Assembly: GCA_012103255.1 (NCBI GenBank)
Contig: WLXD01000002.1
Location: 868,001-932,000, forward strand
Direction of reading: 5' to 3'
Source of the DNA: Acidobacteriota bacterium
Lineage (GTDB): Bacteria; Acidobacteriota; UBA890; WLXD01
Length of the DNA: 64,000 nucleotides
Numbering within the stretch: the first letter of the stretch is position 1; every line of letters begins with the position of its first letter. The position numbers were made by a program, and so were the translations under genes. Shown in pieces: positions 8,025 to 16,785 of this stretch. Below the pieces are notes generated by a model. That model saw only the letters and a list, made by a program, of their open reading frames with translations, did not search any database and was not told the DNA's origin.

Positions 8025-9092
8025 CTAGGCGTTGAGCACGGCGGCCAACTCTCGCCAGTGTGCATCCGTTGGAGTGCGGCTCTCGAACAGTGAGATGCCG
8101 GCGGCGCCGCCCGCGCGGGCCGCTTCCACCGCTTGCGCGAGCTCGGCTGGAGTCAGCTCAGGAACATAGAGACCCGCGTAGAGCGGGATGCGGCCAGCCA
8201 GCGCCGTGACGCCTTCCCGGGCGCCCTCTTCGATCCAGTCCACAGGCTCCAGGTAGAAGCTCTGGTACAGCATTGGCAACACGGCATCGACGTTCCAATT
8301 GAGCCAGTCCTGCCGAACCAACTGCTTGGCAATCGTCGGTGTCGGGAACACCGCGGCCGTGAGCTGCTTGTCAGCGCCGTGGGCCACGTCCGCCAATTCA
8401 TTCACGATCGCGGTGATCGCATCGTAGCGAAACTGCAGCCAGCGCTCATCGGCGGGTGGGTCTGGGAGATCGAGCGGATCGTCGCCTGTCTGTTCGCGGA
8501 ACCTGGCTCGACACACGTCGCAATAGCAGTAGTCGAACTCCGGATGCTCACGATCCTGGACGAGCCCGTACTGCTCCCATAGTTGGCGCGGCAAGATCAC
8601 GTCAGGCACACGGATGTAGTCCAGCTGAACACTCGCCAGGCCGTCGAGCGCGGCGAGCCGTTCCACCCGATCCACCAGGTAGCGTCGCACCGGTTCTCGC
8701 GTCGGACACATGAACCGGTAGTATTCGACGTAGGGCGGATCCGTTGCTGTGGAGTCGCCGCTGCGGTTCACCGCCCCCCACTCGGGGTTCTGCTCGATCG
8801 CCCCTCGCTGCATCATCGTGTGGATCCAGACGTGCGGTTCGATGCCTTCGGCCCTCGCCGCCGGGATGATCCGGCTCAGCGCCTCTGCGTCCTCGATTTC
8901 GAACAGCGCCGCGTGGATCCCGGATGCCCGCCAGCGCGCAATGTCCGCCTTCCACGGCTCCACGTCGTGCAAGTCGCCGCGGACCCAGACCCAGTTCTTC
9001 TGCGGTGTCTGAGGGTTCGCCCACATCGGGCGCGGAATCGCCGAAGCCGCGGCAGCGCCCCCGGCCAATCTCAGGAAGTCCTTGCGGTTCAT
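8025..9092 (-). CDS. Tat-exported glycoside-hydrolase-like TIM-barrel protein
   Basis: A 355-aa protein beginning MNRKDFLRLAGGAAAASA, a signal resembling the Tat type although the twin arginine is reduced to RK. The body reads as an alpha/beta barrel of the GHL10/DUF187-like kind: WVWVRGDLHDVEPWKADI, a strand ending GLASVQLDYIRVPD, a CYCDVCRARF cysteine motif that is typical of these barrels, and WNVDAVLPMLYQSFY near the end. These families act on glycans, but the substrate cannot be read here. The start ATG overlaps the stop of the CBM9-like gene upstream (ATGA), so the two are coupled and probably act on the same material. Confidence 0.75.
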   Translation of the reverse strand: MNRKDFLRLAGGAAAASAIPRPMWANPQTPQKNWVWVRGDLHDVEPWKADIARWRASGIHAALFEIEDAEALSRIIPAARAEGIEPHVWIHTMMQRGAIEQNPEWGAVNRSGDSTATDPPYVEYYRFMCPTREPVRRYLVDRVERLAALDGLASVQLDYIRVPDVILPRQLWEQYGLVQDREHPEFDYCYCDVCRARFREQTGDDPLDLPDPPADERWLQFRYDAITAIVNELADVAHGADKQLTAAVFPTPTIAKQLVRQDWLNWNVDAVLPMLYQSFYLEPVDWIEEGAREGVTALAGRIPLYAGLYVPELTPAELAQAVEAARAGGAAGISLFESRTPTDAHWRELAAVLNA

Positions 9093-10207
9093 TGTTCCGT
9101 CCACGTCTTGCTGTCGTGTCGCAGGTAGATGGTGGCGCCCGAGGGCCCGCTCGCCGAAAGCAGCCAGCCCGAACTCGTGACCTCCAGGCGAGGCGCGAAC
9201 CGCGTGCTGCCCGCATCGCCGGGAATTTCGCCGAGTTCGGACAACGAATCAGCCCAGCGGCCGTGTTGTTCGAGAAACGCGCGCTGCCTGTAGTAGAGCT
9301 CGCGCAGCGCCATCCGGATGGGCTCGTCGACTCCGATCTCGAACTGCTCGGCCGGAGTGCCTGCTGGCGCGTCGTCAAAGCGCACGAATCCCCAGTGCTC
9401 GGGGCGATGCATGTTGATGGCCTGCTGAGGGCTCCAAACCCAGTTGTCTTCTGGCAGCGGCGTGCCCGTATTTGCGTCCAGAATCTTCGCGTAGCTGCCC
9501 GAACTGGCATCGAGTTGCCACTGCACGCGCGAGAAGTTCACACGCCACACTTCTCCCGACTCGGGCGCGCCGGGATGCCGAGCCACTTCCTCGAGTACGT
9601 CCCACGGCATCGCGATCTCCAGGCTCCAACCGCGATCGGTGTCCGACGGATCGTTGAGCGTGCCGTCGAGCGCAATGCCTACCCGCAGCCCGGCGATGTC
9701 CCATGCATCCACCGCGCGCCCGCCATCGCGGTAGGGCAAGGGCAGGAACAGATCCCATTCGGTGCCCAGCGCGTTGATCTCGAGTTCGTAGTACTCGTGC
9801 GTGTCGTCATCAGGATCGATGAAGATCTCGAAGTCGTTGTCGTAGAAGATCACCGAATCGCGCTCGGTGAGCGTGGCCCAGAGGTGCGGCTCATCGAGCT
9901 GGACGGCCACATAGAAATACCCGTCGTCCCAGAGCATCTTGGCGCGCGTCTCGTGCCGGGGGGCGGGCATGCCAGCTCCCTGGATGTCGATGAATGAATC
10001 CGTCCACGACGCCACGTGCCAGTCGCTCTCGTCGAGATGCCCGTCGATGGTCAGCGCCTGCGTCGTCCGTTGCGCCACGTAGTGACGCGGCTCCAGGCTC
10101 GGAGGGACCTGCTGTCCCCTCGCCTCACTTCGCGGCTCAGCCAGGACAGCCAGCGAAACGATCAAAGCGATGGCAGCAGTCTTCCGAGGAGCTCGCATGA
10201 CCATCAT
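9089..10207 (-). CDS. Secreted CBM9-like carbohydrate-binding protein
   Basis: A 372-aa protein with a signal peptide (AIALIVSLAVLAEPRSEARG). The segment after it is a DOMON/CBM9-like domain: LTIDGHLDESDWHVASW, KMLWDDGYFYVAVQLDEPHLWA, then DNDFEIFIDPDDDTHEYYELEINA and WSLEIAMPWDVL. The last third (RPEHWGFVRF onward) is unassigned. These domains bind polysaccharides or, in some cases, haem. ATG 10207 has the strong ribosome site AGGGAGG ten bases upstream and is preferred over upstream in-frame starts. It is the first gene of a two-gene operon with the glycoside-hydrolase-like protein and is divergent from a PadR gene. Confidence 0.8.
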   Translation of the reverse strand: MMVMRAPRKTAAIALIVSLAVLAEPRSEARGQQVPPSLEPRHYVAQRTTQALTIDGHLDESDWHVASWTDSFIDIQGAGMPAPRHETRAKMLWDDGYFYVAVQLDEPHLWATLTERDSVIFYDNDFEIFIDPDDDTHEYYELEINALGTEWDLFLPLPYRDGGRAVDAWDIAGLRVGIALDGTLNDPSDTDRGWSLEIAMPWDVLEEVARHPGAPESGEVWRVNFSRVQWQLDASSGSYAKILDANTGTPLPEDNWVWSPQQAINMHRPEHWGFVRFDDAPAGTPAEQFEIGVDEPIRMALRELYYRQRAFLEQHGRWADSLSELGEIPGDAGSTRFAPRLEVTSSGWLLSASGPSGATIYLRHDSKTWTEQ

Positions 10208-10281
10208 GGATACCACACCTCCCTAGGAGACGAGACGGTGGCGGTCGCTTGACGCCATCCGGGGGATCTGGGTATTGTGAT

Positions 10282-10310
10282 TTTGATTTACTGCAAAGTA
10301 GTCAATCAAA
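10282..10310. promoter_or_regulatory. Nested palindrome between divergent CBM9-like and PadR genes
   Basis: TTTGATT at 10282 pairs perfectly with AATCAAA at 10304, and inside it TACT-N4-AGTA forms a second dyad. The site is 24 bases before the TTG start of the PadR gene, so it is a good candidate for autoregulatory binding. Confidence 0.55.
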
Positions 10311-10333
10311 TCTCGAACGCGGCGAGCACCAAC

Positions 10334-10663
10334 TTGAGCAAGCGCAACCAACTCGGCGAACTTGAGCACATCGTGCTTTCGACGATCATGCGCCTCGGTG
10401 ACGAGGCCTACGCACTGCCAATCCGCGCCCAGCTGGCGGAAGTGGGGCGCTCGGTGTCTCGCGGGGCCCTCTATACGACTCTGATGCGCCTGGAGAAGAA
10501 GGGGTTTGTGGAGTCGCGGATTGGCGACCCTCTCCCGCAGCGCAGCGGCCGTGCTCGACGGTACTTCCGGGTTTCGGCCGCGGGCATCGCAGCCGTCCGC
10601 TCCTCTCGAGAAGTACTCCTGCGCGTTTGGGGTGGCCTCGAGGACAAGCTGGAGAATCCATGA
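10334..10663 (+). CDS. PadR family transcriptional regulator
   Basis: A 109-aa PadR protein starting at TTG: LGELEHIVLSTIMRLGDEAYALPIRAQLAE, then SRGALYTTLMRLEKKGFVESRI as recognition helix, and the wing SGRARRYFRVSAAGIAAV. Reading from the GTG at 10277 adds 19 residues with no family match and would cover the palindrome, so it is rejected. The PadR at 32368 aligns with this one residue by residue from this start. The stop overlaps the ATG of the next ADOP gene (ATGA). Confidence 0.87.
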   Translation: MSKRNQLGELEHIVLSTIMRLGDEAYALPIRAQLAEVGRSVSRGALYTTLMRLEKKGFVESRIGDPLPQRSGRARRYFRVSAAGIAAVRSSREVLLRVWGGLEDKLENP

Positions 10664-13284
10664 CACCCCCGCGACGGTGGGAACGCCTACTGGCGTGGAC
10701 TCTGCGAGACTCGCCGCATCGCGATGCAATCCTCGGTGACCTGGAAGAGGAGTTCCGCGTATGGCGCTCCGCTGGCCGGCCCAAGGCCCTGATCGCAGGC
10801 ATTCGATATCGCGTCCATGCGCTCGGACTCGCCGCGCAACTCCACAACGACTCATCTCACCGCTTCGATATCCCCGGCACGGAACGACTCATGCACCGTT
10901 GGCTCCGCGACACGCGCTACGCGTTCGGATCGCTCAACAGATCGCCGGGCCTCGTGGCCATGGTGGTTCTGACCCTCGGACTTGGCATCGGCGCCAACGT
11001 CGCCATCTTCAGCGTCGTGAACGGCGTGCTGCTCACGCCGCTGGGGTTCGATGAGCCGGACCGCGTCGTAGCGGTCTGGGCCACCTCGAACGAGGCGACC
11101 CGACGCCCACTTCCCGCTGCCGACTTCGACGACCTGCGCATGCAAGCGGATCTTCTCGAAGTGGCCGGGCGCTGGAGCAACACCGGCAGTCTGACTGGCG
11201 ACCATGACCCGCGCGAGGTGGGGGTTGGATGGGTGGATATCGAGTACTTCCCGATGCTGCGCATCGCGCCGCTGCATGGGCGGTTGATGAATCCCGACGA
11301 GTTGCGGGCGATCGTTCTCGGGCATGCCATCTGGCGTCAACTCTATGGTGCCGATCCCGCCATCGTCGGGAGCACCATCGACCTGGACGGAGATGCCTTC
11401 ACCGTCGTCGGAGTACTGCCTCCGTCGCCCGACCCGAACCTGCCGAGCACCAACGGACGCATCGAGACGTCAGAGATCTGGCGCCTGATGCCGCTCGATT
11501 GGTACCAGGGTAGCGACGACCGGACTCTGGGATGGCTCAGAGCAACGGCTCGCCTCCGCGAGGGTGTGACGCTGGAGCAAGCTCAGCAACAGTTCGATCG
11601 TATCGCCGGCGAAGCGCGTCCGCCCGTGGCAGACACCGGACGGCCCGAGTATTGGTTCAACGCAGAACCTGTTCTGGACAACCTGGTTGGCGACGTGGCG
11701 CCCACTCTCACCGCGCTGGCCGGGGCCGTCGGATTCGTGCTGCTGATCGCTGCCCTGAATGTGGCCCAGCTGCTCCTGACCCGTGGACGCGCTCGGGCCG
11801 CGGAGCTAGCAGTTCGTTCCGCACTGGGCGCCGGTCGACGGGACCTCCTGCGTCAACTCGTGATGGAGTCTGTCTTACTCGCCACGGCGGGCGGCATTGC
11901 TGGTGCGCTCATCGGCGCAGCGAGCGTGCGCGCGTTGCTGAATCGAGCACCGGCGAACCTACCGCGCCTCGACGAGATCGCCATCAGCAACGAGGTCTTG
12001 ATCTTCGCCGCGTGCATCACCGGGCTGGTCGCCCTCGTCTCGGGCGTAATCCCGGCGCTCTCCTCGACTAGGAATCCGGGATCCGTGCTCCGCGCTCAGA
12101 GCGGGACGCCAGGGCGGCGGTTTCGCCGCTTGAGCTCGATGCTCGTGATCGGCGAGGTCGCGCTCTCACTGGTGCTGTTGACTGGCGCCGGTCTACTGGG
12201 CCGCAGCTTCCTGGGCCTAGCGGCTGAAGCGCCCGGCTTCCAACCTCAGAGCCTGCTCACCCTGTCCGTGACCGCGAGTGGCGGAACGGGGGGAGATCAG
12301 CCCAACCCCTTCACTCCCATTCTCCGACACCTGTCGGAAGCGCCGGGCGTTCTGGCCGTTGGTGGAACCAACCGGTTGCCATTGGGCGGCGGTCTCTTCA
12401 CCGGCAACTACGCCACCGAGTCAATGGGCGCTGAGTCGGAAGACAAACCGTGGGTGGACTTCCGCTGGATCACGCCCGGGTATCTGGAAGCAATGGGAAC
12501 GAGCGTGATCGAGGGGCGAGCGCTGACCGACGACGACGGGGAGGACAAGATCCTCGTCGATGCCCAGATCGCCGAAGCAGCATGGCCGGGCGAGACGGCG
12601 ATCGGCAAGCTTCTGTGGACCGGAAACCTCGGACGCAATGGCGAGTGGTCGGAGGTCGTCGGAGTCGTTGATTCGATGAAGCACACGAGCGTCGCCGCTC
12701 CGGCCGAGCCGACGGTGTTCTTCCATGCCGTCAACGCGCCGGCCAACCGTCTCTACTTCGCCATCCGGACCATCGGCGACCCCGCCACGATGACCTCGTC
12801 GATTCTCGCGGAGCTCGAACGCGCCGATCCCGGTGCGACGATCTCGAGGGTTCGGACGATGGACTCGCTGGTGAGCGACGCCAACGCTCCGTGGCGATTC
12901 GCGCTCAGTTTGATGGCTGCTTTCGCCAGCGTCGCGGTAACCATCACCGTGGTGGGTCTGTACGGCGTGGTGGCGTATGGCGTGACCCAGCGCACGAGGG
13001 AGTTCGGGATCCGCATCGCACTCGGTGCCTCCGGCCAGAACGTCGCGCGGCTCGTACTCAGCCAGACGATGGGGCTGGTAACCGTGGGAACGATCGTGGG
13101 CGTGATGGGAGCGGCCGCCCTATCGGGGCTGCTCGGAAGCCTTCTCTTCAACGTGGCCCCAACCGACCCGATGACCTACGCGGGCGTGGCCGCGTTCATG
13201 CTGATCGCCGCGCTGATCGGCGCCTGGCGGCCAACCCGCCGGGCGGTGAGGGTGGATCCGCGAGTCACGATGACTGGGCCGTAG
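10660..13284 (+). CDS. ADOP-type ABC transporter permease
   Basis: An 874-aa duplicated MacB/FtsX permease. The N-terminal prefix domain (DSPHRDAILGDLEEEFRVW) is of the 'GDLEEEF' type shared with the ADOPs at 14061 and 32697, unlike the prefix of the one at 4906. A transmembrane helix near 105-125 (GLVAMVVLTLGLGIGANVAI) opens the first MacB module; the second opens near residue 490 (LVIGEVALSLVLLTGAGLLG). FtsX signatures are AAELAVRSALGAGRRDLLRQ and EFGIRIALGASGQNVARLVL. It is translationally coupled to PadR. An ATPase is not encoded nearby and the substrate is unknown. Confidence 0.92.
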   Translation: MTPPRRWERLLAWTLRDSPHRDAILGDLEEEFRVWRSAGRPKALIAGIRYRVHALGLAAQLHNDSSHRFDIPGTERLMHRWLRDTRYAFGSLNRSPGLVAMVVLTLGLGIGANVAIFSVVNGVLLTPLGFDEPDRVVAVWATSNEATRRPLPAADFDDLRMQADLLEVAGRWSNTGSLTGDHDPREVGVGWVDIEYFPMLRIAPLHGRLMNPDELRAIVLGHAIWRQLYGADPAIVGSTIDLDGDAFTVVGVLPPSPDPNLPSTNGRIETSEIWRLMPLDWYQGSDDRTLGWLRATARLREGVTLEQAQQQFDRIAGEARPPVADTGRPEYWFNAEPVLDNLVGDVAPTLTALAGAVGFVLLIAALNVAQLLLTRGRARAAELAVRSALGAGRRDLLRQLVMESVLLATAGGIAGALIGAASVRALLNRAPANLPRLDEIAISNEVLIFAACITGLVALVSGVIPALSSTRNPGSVLRAQSGTPGRRFRRLSSMLVIGEVALSLVLLTGAGLLGRSFLGLAAEAPGFQPQSLLTLSVTASGGTGGDQPNPFTPILRHLSEAPGVLAVGGTNRLPLGGGLFTGNYATESMGAESEDKPWVDFRWITPGYLEAMGTSVIEGRALTDDDGEDKILVDAQIAEAAWPGETAIGKLLWTGNLGRNGEWSEVVGVVDSMKHTSVAAPAEPTVFFHAVNAPANRLYFAIRTIGDPATMTSSILAELERADPGATISRVRTMDSLVSDANAPWRFALSLMAAFASVAVTITVVGLYGVVAYGVTQRTREFGIRIALGASGQNVARLVLSQTMGLVTVGTIVGVMGAAALSGLLGSLLFNVAPTDPMTYAGVAAFMLIAALIGAWRPTRRAVRVDPRVTMTGP

Positions 13285-13642
13285 TCCCCTCGGTAGTACG
13301 GATCTCTTCGAGCATCGACTCGCCTTCGCTCTCGTCACCGCTGGTCCACTGCCACTTCTCATGCAACCGAACGCGACCGTCCGCTAGAACCTCGGGCGTG
13401 GACCGGCAGCGCCCCGTCATCAGGTCGCCCCCAGCGTTGACGTGCGCGTACCGCATGTCGAGACGATCTTCGGAGTCGACCTTCGCGACAAGCGTTCCGA
13501 AGCGGGCGTGGCCGCCCTCATAGGTCGCCCATACGACGTCGTCACGTTGCCGATAGTGAAACACCGTGTCGAGGGTCACCTCGCCGTTGTCAGAGTTGAC
13601 CACCGGAACGAACCGTCGACCGTCATAGTTGATGCGTGCCAT
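13265..13642 (-). CDS. Small conserved protein often labelled 'N-acetylglutamate synthase'
   Basis: A 125-aa protein with a strongly patterned sequence: INYDGRRFVPVVNSDNGEVT, FHYRQRDDVVWATYEGG, RLDMRYAHVN and VRLHEKWQWTSGDESEGES. Many short proteins with this pattern are deposited as 'n-acetylglutamate synthase', but it has no GNAT or kinase-like motif and that label is doubtful. A beta-rich fold is likely. Its 3' end overlaps the convergent ADOP by 20 bases. It is divergent from the next PadR gene with the large palindrome between them, so it may share that control. Confidence 0.7.
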   Translation of the reverse strand: MARINYDGRRFVPVVNSDNGEVTLDTVFHYRQRDDVVWATYEGGHARFGTLVAKVDSEDRLDMRYAHVNAGGDLMTGRCRSTPEVLADGRVRLHEKWQWTSGDESEGESMLEEIRTTEGTTAQSS

Positions 13643-13682
13643 GCCGGTAGGAAAGCACATGGTGCGGCTTGCGACGATCGAT

Positions 13683-13721
13683 GAATACTCTGTATACTTC
13701 GTCGAGTTATACAAAGTATTC
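13683..13721. promoter_or_regulatory. 14-bp inverted repeat between divergent genes, PadR operator candidate
   Basis: GAATACTCTGTATA at 13683 and TATACAAAGTATTC at 13708 match as inverted repeats at 13 of 14 positions, with an 11-base spacer. The site is between the start of the 125-aa protein (13642, minus) and the PadR start (13738, plus). It could control both promoters. Confidence 0.7.
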
Positions 13722-13737
13722 CTCGATGGAGGCCGCG

Positions 13738-14064
13738 ATGGCCCGAGTGGGCGAGTTCGAGTTGCTGGTCATTCTGGCGATCCTGCGAAGCGGCGAAGCG
13801 CCGTACGCCAATCGGATTCGCGAGGATCTGGAGGCGAACGCGAACCGCGCCGTCACGCGTGGCGCGCTGTACCGCACGCTGGATCGGCTCAAGAACAAGG
13901 GACTCCTTGTCTGGGAAGATGCGCCGAGTGCCGCGCCGGAGCGCGGCGGTCACCCGATGCGTCGGCTGGTAGTGACGGCGCTCGGCCGCGAGGCCGCACG
14001 CGACTCCCGCGACGTGTTGCTGGGTTACTTCGAAGGCGTCGGCGCCGCGCTGGACGGCAAGTGA
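13738..14064 (+). CDS. PadR family transcriptional regulator
   Basis: A 108-aa PadR protein: ARVGEFELLVILAILRSGEAPY for the first helices, VTRGALYRTLDRLKNKGLLVWE for the recognition helix, and HPMRRLVVTALGREAARDSR for the wing and dimer helix. ATG 13738 has GGAGG five bases upstream; ATG 13726 and an earlier start at 13669 are less likely, and the latter would run through the palindrome. Its stop overlaps the GTG of the downstream ADOP (GTGA), so they form an operon. Confidence 0.88.
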   Translation: MARVGEFELLVILAILRSGEAPYANRIREDLEANANRAVTRGALYRTLDRLKNKGLLVWEDAPSAAPERGGHPMRRLVVTALGREAARDSRDVLLGYFEGVGAALDGK

Positions 14065-16781
14065 TTCTGCGCCCCCCTCCCCTGCCTCTATGGCTCCTTC
14101 GCCGCTGCCTGACAGGTGATGCCCAGGCCGGGCCTCTCCTGGGTGATCTGCACGAGGAGTTTCATTACCGCGCGCGCCGTGACGGCGGCAGCGCCGCTCG
14201 AGTGTGGTTCTGGCGCGCCGCGCTGAGCCTCACGCTCTCGATTTCCGCCTATCGCGCGGCAGGGGCAGTGATCCCCGGCCACCGAGGAATCCCCGGAGAA
14301 TCTGCAATGTCCAACTGGCTCGGCCTCGAGGCCGTCGTTCACGACACTCGCTACGCCACGCGGGCGGTTCGCAAAGATTGGCGCTACTTCGCGTTCGCCG
14401 TGGCGATTGTGGCCATCGGTGTCGCCGCCAGCGCGACGGTCTTCAGCCTGGCGCAACCACTGATGCTGCGGCCGCTGCCCTTCATGGAGCCGGGGCAGCT
14501 GATCTGGATCGCGAACGACGGCGAAGGCGACGGCATGTCCGCGGTCACTTCGCGGACGAGCAACCTGACGGACTTCCGCAGCATGGCGTCCAGCTTCGAC
14601 GGCATCACCGGCTACAACGCCTTCTTTCAGGCGGATGTCTACAACTACATCGGGTCGTCGGGTCCCCGGCGTCTTACGGGCGCCGGCGTGGCGCACGACT
14701 TTCTCGACGTGCTCGGAGTTCAGCCTCAGCTCGGCCGCAACTTCACCGCGGAGGAAGGCACGAGCGACGGTCCACTCGCGATCATCCTGTCCCACGCGTT
14801 CTGGGTCGCGCAGTTCAACTCCGATCCAGCGATCGTTGGCACGGACATCATCATCAACGAGATGCCCCGACTGGTAGTCGGCGTACTGCCGTCGTCGTTC
14901 GACTTCGCGTCGCTGTTCACACCGACCGCGCGCGTCGACTTCCTCAGGACCTTCCCGATCGACGAACGCACCGACCGTTGGGGCAACACACTCGCCATGA
15001 TCGGTCGCCTCGACCGGCAGGCCAGCGTCGAGGCCGTCCAGGCGGAGTTAGACGCGATCGTCGTTGGACTGCAGGAAGCCGAGCCCGATCGCTGGGGGCT
15101 GGGTGCACGAGTTTCCACCCTGCGCCATCACCTGGCCGGGCCGCACACGCGCGCCATGCTGCTCCTCGCCGGAGCAGCCGCGATCGTGATGTTGATCGTC
15201 TGCGTAAACCTGTCGAACCTGCTGCTCGCGCGCGCACCACGACGGACGCGCGAGATGGCCATCCGGGCCGCACTCGGAGCGAGCAGGCGGCGGCTCATTC
15301 GCCAGATGGTGCTCGAGAGCCTGATCGCGTCGGCAAGCGGCGCGGCCGCTGGCATCCTGATTGCCCACCAGCTCACGGAGTCGGTGGTCCGCCGGGCGAG
15401 TGTGAGCATCCCGTTGCTCGACACCGTGACAGTCGATGGCGTGGCGATCCTGTTCGCGGCCGGCCTCGCGATCGCAGTCGGCGTCGTGGTCGGCGTGTTC
15501 CCTGCACTCCAAGTATCCGACGGAGGGAGCCAACAAGGCCTGACCGGTTCGCGCAGCGCTACGGTAGGTCGCCGCGCCCGCAGTCTTCGCGAGGGCCTGG
15601 TTGTCGCCGAGATCGCGATGGCCTGCGTGCTCCTCGTAGTGGGAGGGTTGCTCCTGCGCAGCCTGCAGGAAGTTCTCACCGCGGAGCGCGGGTTCGAGTC
15701 ATCGGGACTCGTTGCGTGGGATGTGGGGCCGGCCCGCGACTTCGGCACATACGGAGACGAAGCCGCCTTCTTCGAGCAGCTCGTGGAAGCGGTATCTGCG
15801 TTCCCGGGTGTCGAAGCGGTTGGACTGGTGGACTCGGCTCCTCTTGGCAGGAATCGGTCCTGGTCAATCAACATTCCCGGAGGGCTGCCCGAGGAGGACC
15901 CCGAGGTTCATCCGCACCTCGTGAACGATACCTACCTGCAGACACTCGGGATCGAGTTGAAGGCCGGTAGGTTCTTCAACTCGGACGACATGACGATTGG
16001 GCTGTCCGCACGCGCGGACCGCTTCATGACCGAGGAAGAGCGACCGGAATCGGGTCTGGTAGCGATCATCAACGAGACGGCAGCGCAGGCGCTGTTTCCG
16101 GGGCAAGACCCGATCGGGCAGTACGTAAACACGGGTCCAGATTGGGAAATCGTTGGAGTGGTCGCCGATATGCGCCACCGCACACTGGAAGACGCCGCCG
16201 GACTGCAGCTGTACATGCCATTCGCCCAGAACCCCGACCACGATGGGCTCTCCATGCTGGTGCGTTCGGATCTTCCCGTGGCAACGCTCCGCGTCCAGGT
16301 GGAGGCCGCGATGCAAGCCGCTGATCCAGGAATGCCCACAGGCGACTTCGAGACGCTCGACGACGTGATCTCCCGAACCACCTCGCCCCGACGATTCACC
16401 CTGGCCCTGCTGGGCGGATTCGCAGTGGCAGCGCTGCTCCTCGCGATTGTCGGGATCTACGCTGTCTTGTCGTACGGCGTCGCCGAGCAGACACGCGAGA
16501 TTGGTATCCGGATGGCGCTCGGTGAAACGGCTCAGCAGGTGCGACTGCGTATCGTCAAGCGCACACTCCTGCTCGCCTCGATCGGAGTCGGCGTCGGCTG
16601 CCTGGTGGCTCTTGCCGCCTCCACAGCGGCTCAGTCGCAGCTGTACGAGGTAGGCGCGGGAGATCCGCTCACGCTGGGCGCTGTTGCGACGATGCTCGTA
16701 CTCGCGGCACTCGCAGCCGGACTCGGACCCGCCATTCGAGCGTCCCGCACGAGTTCGATCCGCGCCCTGGAGACTCCCTAG
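14061..16781 (+). CDS. ADOP-type ABC transporter permease
   Basis: A 906-aa duplicated MacB/FtsX permease that begins with GTG overlapping the PadR stop; the frame is open far upstream, but that part is not this protein. The prefix domain includes AGPLLGDLHEEFHYRARRDG. The first module opens with a helix near residues 110-130 (YFAFAVAIVAIGVAASATVF), and FtsX signatures are REMAIRAALGASRRRLIRQM and EIGIRMALGETAQQVRLRIV. The second half has its own large periplasmic domain. It resembles the other ADOPs here but is the longest. The function is inferred only at the level of ABC permease. Confidence 0.92.
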   Translation: MILRPPPLPLWLLRRCLTGDAQAGPLLGDLHEEFHYRARRDGGSAARVWFWRAALSLTLSISAYRAAGAVIPGHRGIPGESAMSNWLGLEAVVHDTRYATRAVRKDWRYFAFAVAIVAIGVAASATVFSLAQPLMLRPLPFMEPGQLIWIANDGEGDGMSAVTSRTSNLTDFRSMASSFDGITGYNAFFQADVYNYIGSSGPRRLTGAGVAHDFLDVLGVQPQLGRNFTAEEGTSDGPLAIILSHAFWVAQFNSDPAIVGTDIIINEMPRLVVGVLPSSFDFASLFTPTARVDFLRTFPIDERTDRWGNTLAMIGRLDRQASVEAVQAELDAIVVGLQEAEPDRWGLGARVSTLRHHLAGPHTRAMLLLAGAAAIVMLIVCVNLSNLLLARAPRRTREMAIRAALGASRRRLIRQMVLESLIASASGAAAGILIAHQLTESVVRRASVSIPLLDTVTVDGVAILFAAGLAIAVGVVVGVFPALQVSDGGSQQGLTGSRSATVGRRARSLREGLVVAEIAMACVLLVVGGLLLRSLQEVLTAERGFESSGLVAWDVGPARDFGTYGDEAAFFEQLVEAVSAFPGVEAVGLVDSAPLGRNRSWSINIPGGLPEEDPEVHPHLVNDTYLQTLGIELKAGRFFNSDDMTIGLSARADRFMTEEERPESGLVAIINETAAQALFPGQDPIGQYVNTGPDWEIVGVVADMRHRTLEDAAGLQLYMPFAQNPDHDGLSMLVRSDLPVATLRVQVEAAMQAADPGMPTGDFETLDDVISRTTSPRRFTLALLGGFAVAALLLAIVGIYAVLSYGVAEQTREIGIRMALGETAQQVRLRIVKRTLLLASIGVGVGCLVALAASTAAQSQLYEVGAGDPLTLGAVATMLVLAALAAGLGPAIRASRTSSIRALETP

Positions 16782-16785
16782 AGCG

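Noticed and set aside
13629-14060. N-terminal extension of the ADOP reading frame (1050 aa)
   Set aside because: The extension covers the PadR gene in another frame and is low in family signal; the GTG at 14061 overlapping the PadR stop is the natural start.
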